Position numbers and translations under genes: made by a program. Positions 12,001 to 22,128 of a DNA stretch of 64,000 nucleotides are shown in pieces; within the stretch, counting starts at the first letter, position 1; the number at the start of each line of letters is the position of its first letter. Below the pieces are notes generated by a model. It made no database searches, was not told the origin of the DNA, and worked only from the letters and a program-made list of their open reading frames with translations. The stretch is from positions 62,001-126,000 of the forward strand of contig JANFAH010000056.1 of the NCBI GenBank assembly GCA_024663395.1, written 5' to 3'. This DNA is from Pisolithus tinctorius (Eukaryota; Basidiomycota; Agaricomycetes; Boletales; Pisolithaceae).

Positions 12001-12212
12001 TGAAAGATTGATGAGCGCTGAGGAGGGGCATGCCGCACAGAATACATGCCGTATAATGACTTCGTGGTGTACTGCGTGGTCCGAGGCGCCCGCAGAACGT
12101 TTTTGATTTTGTATTCCTTTGACTGCTTCTTGGACTTGGACGTCGGTCTTGCGGTCGGTGCGTCCTCTTCTGATGAAAGTTCGGTGAGATCTGAAATGTC
12201 TGAAAGCGACAT
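9029..12212 (-). CDS. DUF262 (GmrSD N-domain-like) protein with long disordered RG-rich tail
   Basis: The N-terminal half is a DUF262 domain, related to the NTPase/nickase-like half of bacterial GmrSD enzymes. The function of fungal members is unknown to me. Start at 12212 (MSLSDISDLTELSSEED) or 12221. Reading order: acidic head, LDPEYQR joined across a GC-AG intron (11896-11947) to DVVWSDEKQSGLVDSIL, then YYMPPIIF, then CIDGKQRLTSIQKF (the DUF262 DGxQR motif), then FTNEKLWYKSS and the exon 11185-10457 with a helical region (LQETFRIFVMLSRDKRY). After SSKAG an intron near 10440 joins to EISSGSDSSRQS and about 460 Pro/Ser/Gln-rich residues, ending in an Arg/Gly tract (PLGRGRGRG) at 9029. Total is about 900 residues. 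It is divergent from SMC2. The RG tail suggests RNA or nucleic-acid binding (inference). Confidence 0.85.
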
Positions 12213-12606
12213 TGCCTGCAACGAATTATGTTCGTCGTCTGCCCGAGAAGTCGTTTGTCAACAACTGAAAGTCTGAAGAATAGCCTGACTTCGCTTGAGG
12301 CTGACATTACGCGGAAATTTTTTGGTCCGGATCGGGCAACCAATTTCGAAGCCAGAATTTTGCTGCTGCCTTCTTCTCGCCGGTCATCGGGGACGACCAG
12401 ACAGCCTTTTCGTAATTGTAGATATCAGTCTGAAGCATCGATGTGGGTCTATCAATTGCACATATATGTATTCCAATGGTATGTGGGCGCCTTTGCGCTG
12501 AAATTGGCAAAACAGTCCAGAACGCACTCTTCAAATCACGTGACAAGCGGTGCCCACTGCCGAGTCGCGTCGCGTCGCGGTGTCACGCTGCTTCGTCACT
12601 GCAAGG
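12213..12606. promoter_or_regulatory. Divergent promoter region, DUF262 gene / SMC2
   Basis: A 394-bp gap between the two start codons on opposite strands; it must contain both promoters and leaders. No TATA-like or factor site is clear enough to call. Near 12560 a short run of 'gcgtc/gtcgc' units occurs but is too brief to name. Confidence 0.45.
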
Positions 12607-15600
12607 ATGCGGATAGAAGAGCTCGTCATCGAAGGCAAGGTATTCGGTCAGTGACAAAGTAAAGTAAAGCTGATGGAATGTCCCAGGATTCAAGTCGTAT
12701 CCTGTGCGGACGCAGATCACAGGGTGGGACTCATCGTTCAACGCCATCACCGGTCTCAATGGATCCGGAAAGTCTAACATCCTCGATGCCATCTGTTTCG
12801 TGCTTGGGATTACGAACATGTCACAAGTGCGTACTTGACTTGCTGTGTGCGAGTACTGGTCATAACGTCGCTTGCACCACGCAGATGCGTGCACAAAACC
12901 AACAAGACCTCATCTACAAGCGAGGCCAAGCAGGCGTAACGAAAGCGAGCGTCACCATCGTATTCGACAATTCAGACAGGGATAAGAGTCCAGTTGGCGT
13001 TGAGCACCTCAAGCAGATCACAGTTACTCGTCAGGTCCATCCCAACGTCCATCCACTATCCGGTCGAGCCTGACCGGTCTTCTACGTGCTGTACAGATTG
13101 CGTTGCCCAATATCTCTAAGTACCTTCTCAACGGCCATAAGTCTACTCAGCAACAAGTCCATAACCTCTTTCAAAGCGTCCAGCTCAACATCAACAACCC
13201 CAACTTTCTCATCATGCAGGGAAGAATCACAAAGGCACGTCGCTACTTCTCTTGCCTGCGTTGACCCTCTTCACTACTACGCAGGTCCTTAATATGCGTC
13301 ATCAAGAGATTTTGGGCATGGTGGAAGAAGCCGCTGGAACCCGTATGTTTGAAGACCGGAAAGACAAAGCCAAGAAGACCATGTCCAAGAAGGAAAAGCG
13401 CGTGCAAGAGCTCACTTCGATCCTTGCGGAAGAAATTACGCCCAAGCTAGATAACCTTCGGGCAGAAAAGCAACAGTTTTTGGCGTGGCAGAAAGAGCGT
13501 ACAGAGTTGGAACGCATCGGCCGTGTGCTGAGAGCATGGGAATGGACGCAAGCGAAGAGCCGTGTCGACAGCGTGGACGAGGAGATTGGTCAGAAAGCGG
13601 AAGAAAAGGAGGAGTTAACAAGGAAGAAACAGAAGTTGTCGAAGGAACATCGTGCGGCTGAGAAGGAGTACGAAAAAGTGAAGGCAAAGCGGGAGGCTGA
13701 GCTTCAGAAGGGAGGGAAACTAAAAAAAATGGAAGAAGAGGTCGCTGAACTCGAGAAAGAGCTTGTCAAGTTCAAAACACAGGTTGACCTTGCCAACGGA
13801 AACATTGCAGAAGAGAAGAAGAACGTGGCCCACGAGGAAATGGAACTCCAGGGACTGCGAGTGGCCCTACAAGAGAAACAGGCCCAGGTGAAATCGGTGG
13901 AAGAGGCGTATCAAGAAGTAAAGAGTAAGCACGACACCACAAACTTGGCGTTGTCCAACTCAGAGGAGCTGCTGCAAACACTCCTTACGGGTCTTTCGTC
14001 GAATGCCAACAACTCGGGGGGCGGTTACATGGGGCAGCTGGCAGATGCCAAGGCGCGACAAGCGCAAGGAGCCGCAGAGGAAGAGCAGAGCCGGGTGAAG
14101 CTCTCGATGCACGAGAAGGAATTGAAGGCGGCCGAGGCAAAGCAGAGAGAATTTGAACATGACGTCCACAAGGGAAAACAGAACCTGGACAACATGAAAG
14201 CACACATGAGTAGGCTCAGGCAGCAGCTCGAGGCCTGTGGATGGAGTGCGGAACAGCAACAGGCGTGCGAGGCAGAGCTCCGCACTGCAAGAGAAGAAAT
14301 GCGCCGCGTGACTGAGGTACGTGGAGGTCATTCTTGGGATGGAGTATATGCAGACTATGTGCCCACGATAGGAGCGCGACGCTGTCAAACAGCGTCTCTC
14401 GTCCCTTTCCTTTGACTATACCCCACCACATCCAAACTTCGACCGGTCCAAAGTGAAAGGGCTCGTTGCAACGCTGACCTCGATTCCACCAGAGCACCAG
14501 AACAAAGCTACTGCACTAGAGATTGCTGCAGGGGGAAAACTGTATAATGTTGTCGTGGAGGACGAGCGTGTCGGTAAGGAATTGTTGCAGCACGGGAAGC
14601 TCAAAAAGCGCGTGACAATCATACCACTGAACAAAATCAATGCATTTACTTTGTCTGCACAAGTGGGTGAATTTTCCCTTGTCTGATGTCTCCCTTACGC
14701 ATAACGTATATCACCAAAAGAAATTCGCACAAGTCTCTCAACTGGCACCTGATAGAGCCCACCCCGCTCTCTCGCTGATCGGTTACCCACACGACGTAGC
14801 CCGTGCCATGGCTTATGTTTTTGGTGACACCATCGTTTGCGCGGACGCGCAGTCGGCCAACGCGGTCACGTTCGGAGCCAAAGTCCGCTCAGTTACGCTT
14901 GCGGGTGACCTCTATGACCCGTCTGGCACGCTGAGTGGTGGTGCCGCCCCAAGTGGGAGTGGGGTTCTGACGCGCGTACAAGAACTGTTGGAGGTAGAGC
15001 GGAGGCTCGGAGAGGCGCAGGGACGGCTGAGGGAACTAGAGAGGGGAGAAGAGGCTGGGAGAGGTACGCGAGAGAAGTGGAAAGCACTCCATAGAGAATT
15101 GGAGATCAGGGAACACGAGGCAAATTTGGCGGAGGAGCAGCTCGGTGGGAGTAACGCTGCGAGGGTAGGTTTGAATACCAAGTTGCGGTTTGCGCCTGAC
15201 GATCTTCACCTAGCTGAGTGCGGACGTCGAGAACCTCAAACAAACGATCGCACAACTACAGCGCGCGGTTGAAGCCGCGAAAGAGAAGCAGAGGACGGCA
15301 CAAGAAGATGTACAACGGCTGGAGAAGGACATGCATGAATTTAAAAATAACAAAGAGGGGAAGATTAACCAGCTCAAGGTAAGCCCTCCCGGATTACATG
15401 TCTGCTGGAATCAAGCAAATGTGTATCGTTTCTCCAGGGTGAAATCTCTAAGCAAAAAGCCGTGCTTCAAAAACAAGCTGTCATCGTCAAGACCCGACAA
15501 AAGGAACATCAAACAGCTGTACTTGAGTTCGGTAGGCCATTTCCCGTTTCCTCTATTTTCTTTGTCAATCCATTCGTTGTGTCCCCCTTGCAGAACAAAT

Positions 15601-17023
15601 GGTGAAAGACATCGCCAATGCTGAAGCCTCCATCGAGAGTGCAAACGCGCATGTTGCAAAACTGCAGAAAGATGTAGATAAGTTGCTGGGCAAGGTCAGG
15701 GAAGTAGAGGTGTGTCGCTCTATTGGCATCGTAACTTCACCCTAAACTGATGACATTTCTAGACCAAGCATGCGCGTTCGACTGCACTCCTCACTGCTGA
15801 ACGTGCGACGCTAACCCACTTCGATAACGAAATGAAGTCGCTTGAGGAAGTACTACGTGAGCGAAAGAATGGCATGGATGAGGTGGACTTTTCCGTGAAG
15901 AGGCTCGAACTCGAGATCACGCAACTGGAAAAGGAGAAGGTAGCTCAGAGGAGTGCAGTCGAGAAGTTAGAAAAAGCCTGGGAGTGGATTAGAGAGGAAA
16001 GCGGGTGAGTATTTGTTGTTTATCCTTCACCCTCGCCAGCTACGCTGACAGTAGGTACCCACAGGTCGTTTGGCAAGCCAGGGACGCAGTATGACTTCGA
16101 CAAGATCGACATCGGGGGTCTCCAGGCCAAAGCCAATGACCTAGAAGAGAAACAGAGAAACGCGAAGAGGAAGGTGAACCCGAAAGTCATGAATATGATC
16201 GATACGTATGTGCATTTCTCCTTGTCTCTCGCCTTATATTTTCTCAATCGGGTCGCACGCAGTGTTGAAAAGAAAGAGACGGAAGTGAAGAAGATGCTTT
16301 CGACGGTTCTGAAAGACAAAGAGAAAATCGAAGCGACGATTGAGGAACTCGATCGCTATAAGCGAGATGCGTTGGAGAAGACGTGGGAAAAGGTTGATCG
16401 GTACGTCCCTCTTTCTTCACCTACCCGAATGGGATTGACGCCACTTCGTATGGCATCACGCATTCTCGGTACATGACATATAGTGACTTTGGTGGCATAT
16501 TTGCGGAGTTACTACCGGGAAACTTTGCGAAGCTACAGCCACCCGAAGGCCAAGACCTAATGCAGGGCCTGGAGGTGAAGGTGCAGCTTGGAAGTGTGTG
16601 GAAGCAGAGTTTGACGGAGTTGAGTGGAGGACAACGGTATGTGTTCGTTGACTAGAAAAAGTTCACGATGTGTTGACGTACCGGTGAAGGTCGCTAATTG
16701 CGCTGTCGTTGATCATGGCACTTCTGCAGTTCAAACCCGCGCCAATGTACATTCTTGATGAAATTGACGCAGCGCTTGACTTGTCGCACACTCAGCACAT
16801 TGGACAGCTTTTCCGAACGCGTTTCAAGGGGTCACAGTTTATAGTTGTTTCATTGAAAGAAGGACTGTTCACGAATGCGAACGTGTTGTTTAGGACGCGG
16901 TTTAGGGATGGGACGTCTATCGTTGAGCGGACTGCCGATCGGTCTGGGTCTGCAATGTATAGCGGGGGTAGACAAGATGTCGAGGGCAATGAGAGCACGA
17001 GGAGAAGCGGGCGAAGGCAATGA
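12607..17023 (+). CDS. SMC2: Condensin subunit SMC2
   Basis: Core ATPase of condensin, pairing with SMC4 to compact mitotic chromosomes. Start ATG at 12607 encodes MRIEELVIE; a GC-AG intron (12635-12686) then joins to [19 protein letters not shown]. Walker A is GLNGSGKSN, followed by [27 protein letters not shown], which is SMC2-specific. A second GC-AG intron (13235-13284) splits GRITK from [25 protein letters not shown]. The first coiled coil fills 13,300-14,320. The hinge lies around 14,380-14,960 ([29 protein letters not shown]). The second coil runs across several small exons to about 16,400. The head closes with the ABC signature LTELSGGQR (about 16,620) and Walker [13 protein letters not shown] (about 16,745). 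About 1,200 residues, full length. It is convergent with KSH1 65 bp downstream. Confidence 0.96.
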
Positions 17024-17088
17024 GTGCGTAATGATTACAGTAGACTGGCACCGTACGAGGCATGTCATTTTTGTAGTGTGTAAGAGTA

Positions 17089-17453
17089 TTACTGGACGAG
17101 CATGGTAACCGCCATTGCGACACAGGCCATGGCGACATAGGGCGAGAGACGTTCGCCTGCAGGAGATGTCAGAGTCTTCGTGACAAGAGTGGGCACAACT
17201 CTCACCTATGCGAGCAGACATGAAGAAGAGACCAAGAATCCTAACAGTCGGTTGGCACAGAAATCCAGAGACAAATGGGAGCATACCCTTCTTTGTTTCT
17301 GTCGATGAGGCGAGGGGCGACTGCACGAACGTATGTGCAAGTGCAAATCATGAGCAGAATGACTCGCAGGAGCGACTGGAAATTGAACAACGCAGACTTT
17401 TGGAATTTTCTTGAGCGCGAGCGCGTGCAGCACTTTGCAGATCCACCTACCAT
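17089..17453 (-). CDS. KSH1: Kish protein, small secretory-pathway membrane protein
   Basis: KSH1/kish is a conserved protein of about 72 residues in the early secretory pathway (Golgi/ER membrane). It has four exons, none long enough to notice alone. Exon 1 carries only the ATG (17453-17451), followed at once by donor GTAGGT. Introns are 17397-17450, 17241-17286 and 17157-17205. Spliced product of 71 residues: [34 protein letters not shown], then [11 protein letters not shown], then [15 protein letters not shown], ending MLVQ. These match the kish pattern of an N-terminal hydrophobic helix, the DRNK-G segment, the ARIGERLSP motif and a C-terminal hydrophobic helix. It is convergent with SMC2 and divergent from the FAXC-like gene. 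Confidence 0.92.
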
Positions 17454-17827
17454 CCTCTTTGACTTGGCGTCTACTGCCACAATGTTATTGGGACGGCTTG
17501 GTCAGTGGTAAGTTTGAACACATGGGTTGTTTCTCAAAATGGAAATGCACCCTCTTGGGACAAGTGGGTGCACCCACTCACAGTTTTGCACCGCCTTACA
17601 TCTGATACGGTGGCGAATGTCCAGTGTTGCCGAGAGGACTCGTAATTGATCATTGGAATGCCGGGCTACACATATAAATGTGGGGCTAACCTAAGTTTCT
17701 TTCAATCACCTTCCTGTCTACCGTAAGGAGGATCCAGTGCATAGCACATCCTCCACTTACCAGTGAGTTATTGCAACTGGCTTTACTGCGATCGATGATT
17801 ATCATCATAGTCAACTAGGAAATAACC
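17454..17827. promoter_or_regulatory. Divergent intergenic region, KSH1 / FAXC-like gene
   Basis: A 374-bp gap between two start codons on opposite strands. It should carry both promoters. No ORF or repeat of note. Confidence 0.45.
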
Positions 17828-18604
17828 ATGGCTAATCCAGAAACCCATATCGTCCTCTGTGCACCCTCAAAGCCCAAGGGTGCACCAAGTTTTTCAGGGT
17901 TCTGCGAGAAGCTGGAGGCCTTCCTCAGATACAGCGGTATCTCGTATGAACACCGCGAAGTCTATCCCTATCAAGGTCCCAAAAAGAAGGTCCCATTCGC
18001 GGAGATAAGGCATGATGGGAAAACTACTATCGTGGCAGACTCGCATTTCATCATTCGGTACTTGATCGAAAACAAGCTCGCCAAAGACCCCGATGATCTT
18101 GCCGAGTTAACTCCCGAACAAAGAGCGGAATCCCGAGCTTTCCAGGCATACGTAGAAGAAACGTTGTACAGTGCAATCGTTTACGAGCGGTGGCTCGTCC
18201 CGGGAAACTTTCAAGTCACAAAGCGAGATACCTTTGGCAACTTGCCCTGGCTCCTGCAGTATTTTATGGGGTGGTACTTCTTGAGGAAAGTTGGTAACAA
18301 CCTGTGGGCAGCCGGTATGGGAAGGCACTCCTGGGAGGAGGTACGGACGCTGCAGAAAGAGGTGCTCGATGTTCTTGAAGCGAAGTTGCGCAAGCACAAG
18401 TACTTCCATGGAGATGAGCGACCTTCACGCATCGACCTTACTGTCTATGGTTTCCTGGCAAATATTCTAACGTGCGAAGGAAACCCTTACTTTACAGACA
18501 TGATTTTGAAGAGTACGGTTTTGTCATCTTTTGTGAAGGAGATGACCACTGCCCTCTTCCCGGAGTACAAGGACGTACTGAAAAAAGTTGGAGGAGATAC
18601 ATAG
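17828..18604 (+). CDS. FAXC/metaxin-like glutathione S-transferase-fold protein
   Basis: A single-exon gene of 258 residues, unusual among its intron-rich neighbours. The N-terminal half has a thioredoxin-like GST-N fold: CEKLEAFLRYSGISYEHREV, then KKKVPFAEIRHDGKTTIVADSHFIIRYL, where the conserved cis-Pro follows KKV and the ADSHFI segment matches FAXC (failed axon connections) and metaxin-type proteins. The C-terminal half is an all-helical GST-C domain, with an ALFPEY motif near the end and the typical late segment RPSRIDLTVYGFLANI. No classic GST catalytic Ser/Tyr is evident. Fungal members are usually annotated as glutathione S-transferase-like or Tom37-like proteins; role and location remain unknown, and mitochondrial surface or detoxification functions are possible. 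Confidence 0.85.
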   Translation: MANPETHIVLCAPSKPKGAPSFSGFCEKLEAFLRYSGISYEHREVYPYQGPKKKVPFAEIRHDGKTTIVADSHFIIRYLIENKLAKDPDDLAELTPEQRAESRAFQAYVEETLYSAIVYERWLVPGNFQVTKRDTFGNLPWLLQYFMGWYFLRKVGNNLWAAGMGRHSWEEVRTLQKEVLDVLEAKLRKHKYFHGDERPSRIDLTVYGFLANILTCEGNPYFTDMILKSTVLSSFVKEMTTALFPEYKDVLKKVGGDT

Positions 18605-18887
18605 TGGATTGATTGGATTGTTCTGTCCCGAACTCCCCTTCCCTCATGTCGTATTATCGTATGGTTCGGCTTTCTTATGCTTGTCCCTGCCACGTGCGAG
18701 TGAAACTCGGAGTGGTTATTTTGTTTGGGTACATACACATTCTAAATGGCTCATGCTAGAGTGAGTGTAAGGAGAGAAGGACCATAAAATCATAAGAGAG
18801 CACAGGTATTTATGTAACTCGTTCGTCAAGTGCCTTTGCAGACGCTATTCAGGATCCCCTGATCCGACCGTTCAGTTCCCTTAAGAA

Positions 18888-20288
18888 CTACGCGGCGGTA
18901 GTGACCACAGCTCGCGCCTCTTCACCAAGCACAGCAATCTTCTTTAGATGAGACCTTAATCTCGCACGTTTTTCCCTCCGGCGAATTTCTTCTGTAATCG
19001 CCTCCTTCGCTTCACGTGTCTCTTGGGCTCTAAGCATCGCGTTAACATATTCTAAGTCTGCACGGAGCAGGGCGAAAGAGCAGGGGTCGTCAGAAGATGT
19101 GCTGTTGTTGCGACTGGCGCGAGAATCATAACCATCCTGTGGAGAACCGAGTCTGGAGGGAATGTTGGTCGGTTCAACCGTACCCAGCTGAGCACCACCT
19201 CCTACCGCACCCAGTGAGAGGCGGGCTATGGGTGTATGGAATCTACTGTCAATGACAGTCTCGCTCTCACAATCCGATAGAGAGGATGGAGGAGGAGGGG
19301 GACGCAGATTTGCGAACGGCAGGTGCCCGCCAAACTTGCTGTCGTCGTGCTGGTGTGGAGCAATATTGTCGCCAAGGTGCATCTTAGCATAGCGCGCCAT
19401 GACGAAAGCGTATGTGGGATCGGTCGTGGGCGTGTTGAATGGATCAGGGAAGTCCCACTGGAAATCTTCAGACTGGGGAACAAAGTATTCCGACTCAGGA
19501 GAAGAGCAGGTTTCAGAGGCATCATCCCTGCGGAACGAGGGAATGAAATTGCATCGTTTCGGTGGGAGACAGAGGGAGTGTCTGCGCCCAAAATGATGCG
19601 ACAACGAGCCGGTCGTATCGTCCGTGATGAGGGGGGCAAGGGGGGAACGCGACTGATAGTTGGCTGGAACTTCGTCCTGGGCCGCATTACTCAAGGAGGG
19701 GAGGGATGGTGGTACGAAGATGGTAGGGATATCCACACTAGTCCGTGTCGGTTCTGTCAAGTATTCCTTATCCAAGTCTGAGCCGTCCTCATGATCATGA
19801 TCATAGTCCTCGTCACTGGTTGCAGTGGAGGAGTTCCGGCGCTTGAGACTACTTGTGGAACCAGCAGCCGAGCGGAGAACGATGGGTTGATGGTATGAGC
19901 GCGATTCGTCCGCGCATCGTTGTTTCTTCCTCCCGTCAAGTCCCATCATCTTAACCCCAAAGTCTTTGAGCGTGCCGACAAATGTGACGTTGCTGGGTTG
20001 GCGGCTCCGCGAACGCTTAGCACCGATTGTTGCCATGAGGAGACCAAAATTATTCTCTGTGGAGGCGTCAATCAGTGGTTATGTATGGGGTACGAAAAGG
20101 GGTCTGGGATGCTTACCAAAAGCACTCACGTCCCGCGTGAGGGTAACTCCTAAAACTTGCTCGGCCTTGCGATTGGACTTGCGTATGGCTGCGCGCTGCT
20201 CGGAGGTCAGCAAGTTGGAGGTGAGATTGACGTTCGTGTCATGTATGAAGGAACCGGAGCGAACGGCGTACGCGGCAGCAGCGGACAT
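18888..20288 (-). CDS. Conserved basidiomycete protein of unknown function, largely disordered
   Basis: Not assigned to a known family. Two exons: 20288-20117 (MSAAAAYAVRSGSF ... VSAF) and 20056-18888, with intron 20057-20116 (GTAAGC to CCACAG). The join reads TRDVSAFENNFGLLMATIGAKRSRS, a smooth compact helical patch. The first 70 residues look structured (LLTSEQRAAIRKSNRKAEQVLGV). The middle 250 residues are Ser/Pro/Asp-rich, with a DHDHEDGSD acidic patch and polyproline. The last 70 residues are strongly helical and charged (LRAQETREAKEAITEEIRRREKRARLR), probably a coiled coil. No membrane segment or signal peptide. Likely a nuclear or scaffold protein (inference from composition only). Confidence 0.75.
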
Positions 20289-21267
20289 GACGAGATAAGA
20301 TTTTAGATAAATAGGTGAGGAAACTAACTTGCGGATATCGTTTGGAAGTTCAGGCCATGGGAGAAGACCTTTTATATGCGACTGTGGACGGTGGTCAAGG
20401 CTTTGTCGGGAGGTCTATGGCATCGCCCCATCGGTTGGACCGGGGGGGAATATATGATGCCTTTGTAGAGAAATTATTGTTGCATTGTTCGAGACTTACA
20501 AGTGGACTGAGAGTTGGGTGAAGTACTGCACACAAACTTCATTGTCATCCGTTCCACACTCCGGCAACAGACCGGATTGTTCTGCTGGCTTGCACGCTTT
20601 GGACCATTCGACGTCGAGTCCTGTGTCTCATATTTGACAAGGGAGTTAAGAATCATCGATCCTGGTAATAACTTTGCATTTTCGAGCAATCATACACTCA
20701 CAATTGACTTCATGCGGGAACGCACGTAGAGCTTTGTGTGGGAGAGATAACTCAAGCGCTGAAGCGAGACCAACTCCGGCAACAGCCGACTTATGTAATT
20801 GATTGTCTATCATCACCTTGAAGTTAGATAAACCTATGGGACAAGATGGTTCCGAGTTCTTTTCGGGGCCTGTGCGCAAAATCCCACCCCTGCTTCTCGG
20901 GCGGTCGCAGTTCGGTGTTGAGATTCGGCGGAGACTGTCAGACGTTCTGACTTGGCATTTGTGGTTACTCCTCCATCACAAAGCGAAGCATGATTTTCCT
21001 CAAATTGTCATACCATTGTTTCGTCAATGCTACCATTCGTGACCCAAAGCTCATGTCTGATCAAACTTGGTTTCGGGCTCGGCGCTCTTTGTAAGGGCTT
21101 TGCCCTCGTCTTCTCTGAATCTGAACTCAGGGGATCTGCCCCAAACCTTGTCAGTAGCTGAGTCCACACATCAGGTGTTCGTTGGGCTCAATTCTTCAAT
21201 CATTGGATGCCTCAGTGATACATGCAATCTCGGAGAGGAAAATAAGATATCGTGCGGGGAAAGCAGA
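20289..21267. other. Intergenic region, no gene recognised
   Basis: About 980 bp between the start of the unknown minus-strand gene and the 3' end of RPP1. Short ORFs here have no recognisable motifs. It probably holds the promoter of the unknown gene at the left and the RPP1 3' UTR at the right. Confidence 0.55.
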
Positions 21268-21861
21268 TCAGTCGAAAAGGCCGAAACCCTAAATAGCGAG
21301 TTGTTCAGACTTCTAATCTGCGACGACGGAAGTATAGACTGCGTACCATGTCGTCGTCCGACTCCTCCTTCTCTTCCTTTTTCTCCTCTTCTTTTGGTGC
21401 TTCTTCTGCAGCTACAGCGGATGCGGCACCACCTGCTGCTGGTGCAGCACCAACAGCTGGTGCACCACCGCCAGCACCAACGTTTAGTAGTAGTTCTCTA
21501 ACATCCTTTCCTTCTAGTGCTTTGGCAAGAAGAGTTGCCCAGATTGGCTCGACTTCAACGGCGGCGGCAGATGTTAGGGAAACGATCTTGTCAGACTGAA
21601 AAACAATACTTTGTATACGAGCTCGCGACCGCCGAAAGCCATGGAGACACTCACCGTAATTTCGATGCCATCGTCTGCGAGGATAAGTGCAGCATAGGTT
21701 GCGGCAAGCTCTACTGTGGCCTATTTGTGAACGCCAAGTCAGTGTCAGCTACATCCACATCCACATCCATCCATCCATCCAGTACACCGACATAAACATA
21801 GATTTCCAGCACATCTGGCACAGGTCGACTGGTATGTGCGTGTAGAGTGACTACTCACCAT
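21268..21861 (-). CDS. RPP1: 60S acidic ribosomal protein P1
   Basis: P1 pairs with P2 in the ribosomal stalk and recruits translation GTPases. Four exons solved on the minus strand: the ATG alone (21861-21859), then intron 21721-21858 beginning GTGAGT; exon 2, 21720-21655 ([22 protein letters not shown]); exon 3, 21595-21347 ([20 protein letters not shown] through the Ala/Gly/Pro hinge to the acidic [10 protein letters not shown]); and exon 4, 21288-21268, encoding GFGLFD and the stop. The product of about 110 residues has the full P1 layout: helical dimerisation domain, flexible Ala-rich hinge, and the SDDDMGFGLFD tail that binds elongation factors. A small CCAT microsatellite lies in intron 1 near 21,765. 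The gene is divergent from NBS1 with 267 bp between starts. Confidence 0.95.
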
Positions 21862-22128
21862 TTTTATAGTCAAATACAAGCCGTCGACGGCGATGATCAG
21901 GACGGGGGTCGAATGGAGACCGACAGTGATTATGCTCAAGGCAACTCTCGAGAGCTGACTAAGGATTCCCCGAATAGGGTATCACCCCTGTCGTGTGGGT
22001 CACGTGCGCATGTTGCGCGACAGGAGTCCTTCAGGCAGCTGCGTGGGCTTCGTCACGACAGTCCACCGTGGCGTCCCAGTTTCACAACGAAATTCACCGT
22101 TGATCGCATTTTTATCTTGGAAGTAGTG

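Noticed and set aside
21348..21599. Plus-strand Ser/Ala/Pro-rich ORF
   Set aside because: Shadow of the RPP1 hinge and acidic tail on the minus strand.
21765..21782. CCAT microsatellite as a functional site
   Set aside because: A short simple repeat in RPP1 intron 1 with no further support.
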